Positions 7,552-12,134 of a stretch of DNA of 12,134 nucleotides are shown here, piece by piece. Made by a program: the position numbers and the translations under genes. Within the stretch, counting starts at the first letter, position 1, and each line of letters opens with the position of its first letter. Source of the DNA: JBAZWE01 sp041660545 (GTDB taxonomy: Bacteria > Actinomycetota > Thermoleophilia > BMS3ABIN01); assembly GCA_041660545.1 (NCBI GenBank), contig JBAZWE010000057.1, forward strand, positions 1-12,134. Direction: 5' to 3'. A model generated the notes under the pieces. The model made no database searches, was not told where the DNA came from, and saw nothing but the letters and a program-made list of their open reading frames with translations.

Positions 7552-8148
7552 CTAGTCCTTGCCCAGCTCAAAACGGACAAAACGTTTGATCGTTATATTC
7601 TCGCCGATCTTGCCGACGATCTCGCCCAGCAGCTGTTCCACGGTGAGCTTGTCGTCTTTTACGAAGGGTTGCTCCAGCAGGCAGACATGCTCATAGAACT
7701 TGTCCAGTTTTCCCAGGGCGATTTTTTCCAGTATGTTGTCCGGTTTGCCGGTAGCCTTGGCCTGGTCCTTATAGATGCTGAGTTCGGCTTCGGTCACCTC
7801 TGCCGGAACGTCTTCGCGGCTCACATACTCAGGATTGGCCGCGGCGATGTGCATGCATATATCGTGCACGAACGTTTTGAAGTCATCATTGAGGGCTACG
7901 AAATCCGTCTCGCAACCGACTTCCACCAGCACACCGATCTTGCCGCCGGCATGTATATAGCTGTCAACGAGTCCCTCTTTCGTGGCCCGTCCACTCCGTT
8001 TGGCCGCATCGGCAAGACCCTTGGTCCTGAGAAGCTTGACTGCATCCTCGAGGTTGCCACTGCATTCCGAAAGGGCTTTTTTGCAATCCATCATACCCGC
8101 GCCCGTCTGGTCGCGGAGCTCCTTGACTTCCTTAGCGCTAACTGCCAC
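7552..8148 (-). CDS. tsf: Translation elongation factor Ts, short form
   Basis: Guanine-nucleotide exchange factor for EF-Tu. The N-terminal UBA-like domain contains TGAGMMDCKKAL (15-26), and the core contains GKIGVLVEVGCETDFVA (69-85), whose TDFV contacts EF-Tu. The length is about 198 residues against 283 in E. coli: this is the short form with a reduced core, known from several Gram-positive, cyanobacterial and Thermus-type lineages. I place the start at the GTG at 8148, preceded by GAGGTGG and three bases and giving the family start (M)AVSAKEVKELRDQ. An ATG at 8169 would add seven residues and deepen the overlap with rpsB. At 8148 the overlap with the rpsB stop is 11 nt. The gene ends in TAG immediately before the pyrH TTG, in the same frame. 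Confidence 0.96.
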   Translation of the reverse strand: MAVSAKEVKELRDQTGAGMMDCKKALSECSGNLEDAVKLLRTKGLADAAKRSGRATKEGLVDSYIHAGGKIGVLVEVGCETDFVALNDDFKTFVHDICMHIAAANPEYVSREDVPAEVTEAELSIYKDQAKATGKPDNILEKIALGKLDKFYEHVCLLEQPFVKDDKLTVEQLLGEIVGKIGENITIKRFVRFELGKD

Positions 8149-9130
8149 TTTCCACCTCACTGTTTGCATCTTTTGTCTTTTCCTTGCTTGCCTCAGGTTT
8201 ATCCTTGGCCGGTTTCTCAGCCGCCTTTTTTGGCGCGCCGGCGGGTTTTGCTTTTTTAGCGGGTTTAGGTTTTGCTTTTGAAGGGGCGGCGGTTTTTTCG
8301 TTTGGTTTTACAGACGCTTCAGAGCCTTCCTTGGCCGCTTTTTCCTTATCGGCTGCTGCCTGGGCTTCTGCTTTTGCGGCCGCTTCCTTCTGTGCTGCAG
8401 CAAGTGCCTTGGCCTGTGCCTGAGCCGCTTGCAGCTCCTTTTCCGAGAGTAACTGCCTGCCCTCGATGACCGCTTCGGCCATCGCCCTGATGATTAGTCC
8501 GCAGGATCGGATGGCGTCATCATTTCCGGGAATCACATAATCTATCTCGTCGGGATCGCAGTTGGTGTCGACGAGGGCCACAATCGGTATATGCAACTTG
8601 CGTGCCTCGCGGATAACAATCGCTTCCCGCCTGGGATCGATGATGAATATCGCATGAGGCAGCTTGTCCATGTCGGAGACGCCACCCAGGTTTGTCTCAA
8701 GTTTGTTCAGCTCGGCCAGCAGATTCATCTGTTCCCTTGTGGGGAGAAGATCCAGCTGCCCTTCCTCGCGCAACCGGCGCAGATCGTGCATACGCTTGAT
8801 ACGTTTGGAAATGGTCTGGTAGTTAGTGAGAAGTCCACCCAGCCAGCGACGTGACACATATGGCATTTCCGAACGCTGAGCCTCTTCGGCAATAGTATCC
8901 TGGCACTGTTTCTTTGTGCCTACGAAGAGTACTTTCTGACCATTGGCGGTCAGGTTCTTGATGAAGTCGTACGCGTCATCGATGAGCCTGATGGTCTTCT
9001 GCAGGTCGATGATGTAGATACCGCCGCGCTCGGTGAAGATATATGGCTTCATCCGTGGATTCCAGCGCCGCGTCTGGTGTCCGAAGTGTACTCCGGACTC
9101 GAGCAGTTCTTTCATTGATACAGCAGTCAA
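8138..9130 (-). CDS. rpsB: 30S ribosomal protein S2 with long charged C-terminal tail
   Basis: Structural protein of the small subunit needed for S1 or mRNA-platform function. The start is taken as TTG at 9130. AAAGGA lies 7 nt upstream, and the resulting MTAVSMKELLESGVHFGHQ matches the family N-terminus. The open frame reaches 9235, but the extra codons look like leader. HFGHQTRRWNP is at 15-25; KVLFVGTKKQ, SRRWLGGLLTNYQTI, AIFIIDPRREAIVIREA and VDTNCDPDEIDYVIPGNDDAIRS follow in order, split by short linkers. The S2 fold ends near residue 228. About 102 more residues are a low-complexity Ala/Lys/Glu/Pro tail, first probably helical (Ala/Gln/Lys/Glu), then Pro/Lys-rich. E. coli S2 is about 241 residues, so this protein is roughly 90 longer. 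First gene of the operon. Confidence 0.96.
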   Translation of the reverse strand: MTAVSMKELLESGVHFGHQTRRWNPRMKPYIFTERGGIYIIDLQKTIRLIDDAYDFIKNLTANGQKVLFVGTKKQCQDTIAEEAQRSEMPYVSRRWLGGLLTNYQTISKRIKRMHDLRRLREEGQLDLLPTREQMNLLAELNKLETNLGGVSDMDKLPHAIFIIDPRREAIVIREARKLHIPIVALVDTNCDPDEIDYVIPGNDDAIRSCGLIIRAMAEAVIEGRQLLSEKELQAAQAQAKALAAAQKEAAAKAEAQAAADKEKAAKEGSEASVKPNEKTAAPSKAKPKPAKKAKPAGAPKKAAEKPAKDKPEASKEKTKDANSEVESGS

Positions 9131-9253
9131 ACCGAGATCCTTTCTCTCGTGTTTTACGATTGTCGCTCCTCGTTTGGCCCCGCGGCAGGGCGACATTCCA
9201 CCGCGGCGCGCACATAGTAAAACAGACTCCAGCACCAGCTGCAGTCTTCAGAG
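9131..9253 (-). promoter_or_regulatory. rpsB mRNA leader with candidate pseudoknot and SD hairpin
   Basis: The transcript leader from the inferred start near 9253 to the rpsB TTG is about 120 nt. It holds two interleaved perfect 6-bp complements. CCGCGG (9201-9206) can pair with CCGCGG (9180-9185). TGTCGC (9190-9195) can pair with GCGACA (9161-9166). The order A-B-A'-B', with connecting loops of 5, 4 and 13 nt, is the layout of an H-type pseudoknot, or of two alternative hairpins. A third hairpin, CGAGA/TCTCG (9145-9149 with 9133-9137), holds the AAAGGA ribosome site in its 7-nt loop. S2 represses its own mRNA through the leader in E. coli, so an autoregulatory role is a fair inference. The pairing is seen; the function is not shown. 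Confidence 0.45.
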
Positions 9254-9259
9254 CCACGT

Positions 9260-9268
9260 ATTGTATCA
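9260..9268 (-). promoter_or_regulatory. Extended -10 promoter for the rpsB operon
   Basis: The minus strand reads TGATACAAT, an extended -10 (TGnTACAAT, 5 of 6 to TATAAT). The region 17 bp upstream has no clear TTGACA, which extended -10 promoters do not require. The inferred start is near 9253. It is the only good promoter-like sequence in the divergent region facing rpsB. Confidence 0.5.
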
Positions 9269-9276
9269 GATATTGT

Positions 9277-9296
9277 TTTCAGTTTCCTGTCTGAAA
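9277..9296. repeat. Inverted repeat between the divergent transcription units
   Basis: Perfect 6-bp arms TTTCAG (9277-9282) and CTGAAA (9291-9296) with an 8-bp centre, lying just upstream of the rpsB extended -10 and of the start of the plus-strand unit. It could be a small operator controlling one or both directions. Arms this short also arise by chance in AT-richer promoter DNA. Confidence 0.25.
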
Positions 9297-9325
9297 TCAT
9301 CGGATTTTATGTTATCTTCGTCCCT

Positions 9326-9733
9326 GTGAAACAAAGCGACGAAAAACTCCGGCTGATACTCGCCGAAGCAAAAAGCATCGCTGTTGTGGGCGCCTCTCCC
9401 AATCCGGCGCGGCCCAGCAATGCCGTGGCGAGGTTCCTGCTGCAAAAAGATTACGATGTGATTCCCGTAAGGCCGAAAGTCTCTAAAATCCTCGGACGCC
9501 CCTGTTATTCCTCATTGGAAGAAATAGGCAGGCCTGTTGATATCGTCGATGTCTTTCGCAAGGCGGAGGCCTGTCCTGACATAGCACGGGCCGCGGTGGC
9601 TACTGGCGCCAAAGTCCTGTGGCTGCAGGAAGGAATTATCAGTGAGGAAGCGGCGGCCATCGCACGCGATGGTGGTCTAGCTGTAGTCATGGACGAGTGC
9701 ACCAGGAAAGTGCACGAGCGGTTGCTTAAGTGA
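9326..9733 (+). CDS. CoA-binding domain protein (YccU-like)
   Basis: Small single-domain Rossmann protein of the CoA_binding_2 type, 135 residues, the usual size. The N-terminal nucleotide-binding strand and loop are IAVVGASPNPARPSNAVARF (about 18-37), followed by YDVIPVRPK, the strand VDIVDVFRKAE, VLWLQEGI and a C-terminal VMDECTRKVHERLL. The family binds CoA in vitro and is related to the CoA-binding domain of succinyl-CoA synthetase and acetate-CoA ligase; its cellular role is not firmly known. The start is a GTG at 9326 with no SD. A weak -10 (TATCTT, 9313-9318) lies 7 nt before it, so the mRNA may be leaderless. It diverges from rpsB and is followed 15 bp later by the membrane-protein gene, probably in the same transcript. 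Confidence 0.85.
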   Translation: MKQSDEKLRLILAEAKSIAVVGASPNPARPSNAVARFLLQKDYDVIPVRPKVSKILGRPCYSSLEEIGRPVDIVDVFRKAEACPDIARAAVATGAKVLWLQEGIISEEAAAIARDGGLAVVMDECTRKVHERLLK

Positions 9734-9748
9734 TATCCTTCCATTCGT

Positions 9749-10411
9749 ATGTGGATTCTTCCCCTAACCGCCACTTTTTTGGGAGCCCTTCTCGCCGGGG
9801 TTGTATTCAGCCTCTATAGAAGCAGGCGAAATCCGGCTTTCATCGTCTGGGCGGTTGCTCTCGCCTTGCTTGCCCTGGCATCCTCTTGCGTCTTTCTGGG
9901 AAGCATGGGTGGCTGGACAAGCCTTATGGCTAAGACTTATTACTTGTCAGGATCGATACTTCCCGCGGGATTTCTGGCATCAGGCATGTTATATGTACTG
10001 ATCCCGCGCAAATTAGCTCATGTCTGGCTGGCATTTATTCTTCTTGTTGCCTTGATGTCGATGATCCTGATTTCTGGCGCCGGAACTGATACCGCGTTGC
10101 TGAACGTAAATGACGAACCTGGATGGAAAGCCCTGGAACTGCCCGATATGCTTACGGTTGTTGCCGGAATCACGAGGACCTTGAGCATTCTGCTGCTTGT
10201 CGTTGCAACCATAGCCGGCGCAGTCTACGGTCGGCTCTCATGGTCCAGCGCCCTTGTGCCGTTGGGCATAGTCATAACGGGAGCCAGCAGCATTCTCATC
10301 CTTGCAGGTAGATACGAGTATGAGTCGATTGGCTTCATGACAGGAATTATTGTGATATTCGCCGGAATCATATGGACTGATCCAGCCGAAAGGTTGTCCA
10401 GGAACACCTGA
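9749..10411 (+). CDS. Seven-helix membrane protein of unknown function
   Basis: I do not recognise this 220-residue protein. It is almost wholly hydrophobic, with seven likely membrane helices at about 3-22, 31-50, 64-85, 90-110, 136-160, 167-187 and 193-209. The loop after helix 1 (YRSRRN) and the C-terminal tail (ERLSRN) are basic, so the N-terminus is probably outside and the C-terminus in the cytoplasm. The longest loop (about 111-135), between helices 4 and 5, is polar and acidic and falls on the cytoplasmic side in this simple topology. No catalytic motif, heme-type His pair or signature is evident. The seven-helix layout resembles membrane sensor modules of some histidine kinases, but no kinase or output domain follows. 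The ATG at 9749 has no SD; the gene probably follows the CoA-binding gene in one transcript. Confidence 0.75.
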   Translation: MWILPLTATFLGALLAGVVFSLYRSRRNPAFIVWAVALALLALASSCVFLGSMGGWTSLMAKTYYLSGSILPAGFLASGMLYVLIPRKLAHVWLAFILLVALMSMILISGAGTDTALLNVNDEPGWKALELPDMLTVVAGITRTLSILLLVVATIAGAVYGRLSWSSALVPLGIVITGASSILILAGRYEYESIGFMTGIIVIFAGIIWTDPAERLSRNT

Positions 10412-10412
10412 T

Positions 10413-10424
10413 CGCCCCGGGGCG
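10413..10424 (+). terminator. GC palindrome after the seven-helix gene, weak terminator candidate
   Basis: The 12-bp perfect palindrome CGCCCCGGGGCG begins two bases past the stop codon, followed by CAATCTTT. The stem would be only about four pairs with a four-base loop, and the T-run is short and offset, so termination here is doubtful. It separates the seven-helix gene from the blaI-type promoter. Confidence 0.2.
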
Positions 10425-10440
10425 CAATCTTTAAGGTTCC

Positions 10441-10469
10441 TTGCCCTCCACTACGCACCGTAGTACAAT
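10441..10469 (+). promoter_or_regulatory. Promoter and overlapping operator of the BlaI-type repressor gene
   Basis: TTGCCC (10441-10446, 4 of 6 to TTGACA) and TACAAT (10464-10469, 5 of 6 to TATAAT) are separated by exactly 17 bp. Inside the spacer and touching the -10 is a perfect inverted repeat, ACTACG-CAC-CGTAGT (10450-10464). BlaI/MecI/CopY operators share TAC...GTA half-sites, so this is very probably the repressor's own operator. The ATG begins 6 nt after the -10, where the transcript should start, and there is no SD: the mRNA is probably leaderless. Confidence 0.65.
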
Positions 10470-10475
10470 TTTCCT

Positions 10476-10916
10476 ATGGCATCCATGCGAAAAAAGCTGA
10501 ACATAAGAACCTCCGGCAAGGGCCTTCGTCAGGTGCTGGGTGATCTGGAAGCGGATATCATGGAGCTTCTGTGGAAAGATAACCCCGCCAGCGTGCGCCA
10601 GATACACGAGAACCTCGCAAAGAAGCGCACGATCGCCTATACGACTGTTATGACTGTAATGACACGTCTTGCTGAAAAGGGTCTGCTCAAGCGCGAACAG
10701 CATGGCCGCGCCTATCTCTATGTTCCAACCCAGAACCGTGAAGATTTTTGCTCGGATGCGATCGGCACCGTAATGCAGGGTCTTTTAGGAGGTTTTGGCG
10801 AGCCGGTGCTTTCCCAGTTCGTGGATACCGTGGATGCTCACGACACCGCCAAGCTTGACGAGCTGGTTCGACTGATCGAAGAAAAGAAAAAGAAGGCGGA
10901 ACAATCGGATATCTGA
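10476..10916 (+). CDS. BlaI/MecI/CopY-family transcriptional repressor
   Basis: Dimeric winged-helix repressor whose family members are inactivated when a partner M56 protease cuts them, or by metal in CopY. The 146 residues are close to the usual 120-145. The winged helix spans about 18-88: LGDLEADIMELLW, then the recognition region YTTVMTVMTRLAEKGLL and the wing HGRAYLYVPT. The C-terminal dimerisation half contains AIGTVMQGLLGGFGEPVLSQF and ends in a Lys/Glu-rich helix. Two ATGs (10476 and 10485) are possible; the first sits at the predicted transcript start. The next gene encodes the M56 partner, whose frame overlaps the end of this one. The perfect inverted repeat in its promoter points to self-repression. 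Resistance function should not be assumed, as no beta-lactamase or PBP gene is adjacent. Confidence 0.9.
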   Translation: MASMRKKLNIRTSGKGLRQVLGDLEADIMELLWKDNPASVRQIHENLAKKRTIAYTTVMTVMTRLAEKGLLKREQHGRAYLYVPTQNREDFCSDAIGTVMQGLLGGFGEPVLSQFVDTVDAHDTAKLDELVRLIEEKKKKAEQSDI

Positions 10917-10972
10917 CACTGACTCTTGCGTATATCGCCATTCTGGCGAGTCCATGGATTGTCAGGCGGTGG

Positions 10973-11950
10973 GTGGCATCTCGCGCCGCGCCGCGTGTAT
11001 CAGCGCTCTTTTTTTTCACCTCTATAATCGCAAGCGGAATAGCCACGTGTCTGGTATTTGCGCTGATACTCCTCAGGTTTCTTTCCGGATCATTCCTTGT
11101 AGCCATGGGCGATGCTTGTGGTGGCGTCTTTGAGGCCGGACATGGATTTCTCGCGGCAAGCAATTGGAACTATCTGATCGCCGCACTGGCGATAGTCGTC
11201 CTTCTCTTCCAGATCACATTCCTGCTCGGTGGCGGTACCAGGTTGTTTAAGGTAAGTCACCGTCTGAAGAAGGATCAAAAGTCAGCCGCCATGAATTGCC
11301 CGGCGTTGCCGCTGATCAATCAGGAAAAATGGGTGGGTAAGACTTTTTTATTGCCTGGTGATTTTCGTCTTGAAGCTCAGACGGTGGGCTTGTTGCGCCC
11401 GAGAATCGTTCTATTCGAGGGTCTGGTCAGATCGCTTGATGCCTCACAACTTAGAGCGGTGATTGCGCATGAAGAAGCCCACCGCTCCCACAGGGACAAT
11501 CTGCTCCTGGCTTTTGCAAAATCCGTCGCCCTGACACTTTTTTATTTGCCCGGACCGAAGATGGCGCTGTGTGAGATGCGGATGTGCATGGAGAAAGCTG
11601 CCGATCGTGATGCCGCTGTGCGCACCGGAGGCTCGCTGGTTGTAGCCGAAGCACTGGCCAGGATAATTACCGTGGCATCCGGCGGCAAAGAGCAGTCACT
11701 GACTGTTGCCTTGAGCGGCAACGGCGAAATGACCGGACGGATGGAAGATCTGCTGTCTGACAATTCTTCCTCAAGGCATCCGGGACGAATCCTGATTTTC
11801 TCGATCACGGCGATACTAACACTGCTAATTTTTGCGTCCAGCGCGCTTGCCGTCGTCGGCTCCGATCAGCGCGAAGCACTCATCTGTTTTACCCAGCACC
11901 AGCAGACCGAAGAAAATGGCCCAGCCTGTGCGCTGGACCATTCGGAATAG
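10973..11950 (+). CDS. M56-family (BlaR1-type) membrane zinc metalloprotease, no beta-lactam sensor domain
   Basis: Expected to cleave or otherwise inactivate the adjacent BlaI-type repressor when a signal arrives. From the GTG at 10973 the product has 325 residues. Hydrophobic helices lie near 11-35, 66-86 and 271-295. The cytoplasmic protease domain contains HEEAH (166-170), the zinc-binding HExxH, and MEKAAD (206-211), where Glu207 is the probable third ligand. After the last helix only about 30 residues remain outside the membrane; they contain CFTQH (305-309) and CALDH (319-323), two C-x3-H motifs. The frame is open upstream, and the translation just before the GTG (LTLTLAYIAILASPWIVRRW) looks like the first family helix. 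No ATG, GTG or TTG is in frame there; a CTG at 10913 overlaps the repressor's TGA. AGGCGG lies just before the GTG, so both starts stay open. Confidence 0.88.
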   Translation: MASRAAPRVSALFFFTSIIASGIATCLVFALILLRFLSGSFLVAMGDACGGVFEAGHGFLAASNWNYLIAALAIVVLLFQITFLLGGGTRLFKVSHRLKKDQKSAAMNCPALPLINQEKWVGKTFLLPGDFRLEAQTVGLLRPRIVLFEGLVRSLDASQLRAVIAHEEAHRSHRDNLLLAFAKSVALTLFYLPGPKMALCEMRMCMEKAADRDAAVRTGGSLVVAEALARIITVASGGKEQSLTVALSGNGEMTGRMEDLLSDNSSSRHPGRILIFSITAILTLLIFASSALAVVGSDQREALICFTQHQQTEENGPACALDHSE

Positions 11951-11982
11951 ACTTTCTTTCTCCTCGATCAACCGTAGATCAA

Positions 11983-12001
11983 GATGGCCGATTTCGCCAT
12001 C
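11983..12001. terminator. Hairpin between convergent genes, possible bidirectional terminator
   Basis: Perfect 6-bp arms GATGGC (11983-11988) and GCCATC (11996-12001) with a 7-base centre, extendable by a further pair or two with a bulge. It lies in the 49-bp gap between the M56 stop (11950) and the stop of the converging gene, and overlaps that second stop. No T-run follows on either strand, so it would be a weak intrinsic terminator at best. Position is the main argument. Confidence 0.3.
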
Positions 12002-12134
12002 ACTCCCTCATCCCCATCGGAAGATTGAGCAGCCACAGATTGATGCCGGCGAATGCGACCATCAGCACCAGCATCGGCGCAAGTCCCGCGATGGCTCTCA
12101 GTCCCTCACCAAAGGTCTGCCTTGCGACACGCCA
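12000..12134 (-). CDS. C-terminal 44 residues of an unidentified membrane protein
   Basis: An open minus-strand frame enters at the right edge and stops with TGA at 12000-12002. The visible part has an amphipathic stretch (RVARQTFGEGLRAIAG) followed by one strongly hydrophobic helix (LAPMLVLMVAFAGINLWLL) and the short tail NLPMGMRE. I do not recognise the family from so little. Convergence with the M56 gene, an intact frame to the edge, and a good membrane helix support a real gene; the short visible length limits certainty. Confidence 0.5.
   Translation of the reverse strand, partial: WRVARQTFGEGLRAIAGLAPMLVLMVAFAGINLWLLNLPMGMRE

Noticed and set aside
7510..8259. 249-codon open frame on the plus strand opposite tsf and the start of pyrH
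   Set aside because: It lies wholly antisense to two well-identified genes, has no recognisable domain, and its composition (Phe/Leu-rich) is that of a reverse-strand shadow.
9131..9235. Longer rpsB frame starting at 9235
   Set aside because: The extra codons precede the conserved S2 N-terminus, are Arg/Cys-rich, and cover the structured leader; TTG at 9130 has a better ribosome site.
10787..10792. Perfect AGGAGG inside the BlaI-type gene
   Set aside because: No start codon lies at a usable distance and the bases encode conserved-looking residues of the dimerisation domain; a chance SD match.
10687..11163. 158-codon minus-strand frame opposite the repressor/protease junction
   Set aside because: Antisense to the M56 and repressor genes, no recognisable domain, Arg/Pro-rich shadow composition.
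10476..11950. Beta-lactam resistance regulatory locus
   Set aside because: The repressor and protease belong to the BlaI/BlaR1 families, but the protease has no penicillin-binding sensor domain and no beta-lactamase or PBP gene is in the window.

Overview
The window is moderately GC-rich chromosomal DNA in two blocks that diverge around position 9290. Minus-strand genes fill 1-9130 and plus-strand genes fill 9326-11950. The tail of another minus-strand gene lies at the right edge. There is no tRNA, rRNA, CRISPR array, transposase or phage gene, and no gene-free stretch reaches 300 bases. The organism is a bacterium using the MEP isoprenoid pathway. The gene order rpsB-tsf-pyrH-frr-uppS-cdsA-dxr-rseP-ispG-proS, a short EF-Ts (about 198 residues), a BlaI/M56 pair, frequent GTG/TTG starts and several starts without a Shine-Dalgarno (SD) sequence fit a deep-branching actinobacterial or clostridia-like lineage. 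This placement is inference; no single marker proves it.

Minus block, in transcription order: rpsB (ribosomal protein S2 with a roughly 100-residue Ala/Lys/Glu-rich tail), tsf, pyrH, frr, uppS, cdsA, dxr, rseP, ispG and the first 401 codons of proS. Spacing is tight throughout. rpsB/tsf overlap, tsf and pyrH abut in the same frame with only an amber codon between them, and frr/uppS overlap as TGATG. The block joins translation (S2, EF-Ts, ribosome recycling factor, ProRS) with UMP supply, isoprenoid synthesis (Dxr, IspG), the undecaprenyl lipid carrier (UppS), phospholipid precursor synthesis (CdsA) and envelope proteolysis (RseP). A TGnTACAAT promoter starts it, followed by a leader of about 120 nt that can be drawn as an H-type pseudoknot, a candidate S2 autoregulatory element.

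Plus block: a CoA-binding Rossmann protein, an unrecognised protein with seven membrane helices, a BlaI/MecI-type repressor and an M56 (BlaR1-type) membrane metalloprotease. The repressor gene has a clear promoter (TTGCCC, 17 bp, TACAAT) with a perfect inverted repeat in its spacer, and its ATG lies where transcription should begin, so a leaderless, self-repressed mRNA is likely. The protease lacks the beta-lactam sensor of BlaR1 and instead ends in a short extracytoplasmic tail with two C-x3-H motifs. This repressor/protease pair, with its unknown signal and targets, is the best candidate for a little-described system here. The rest is a conserved housekeeping operon.
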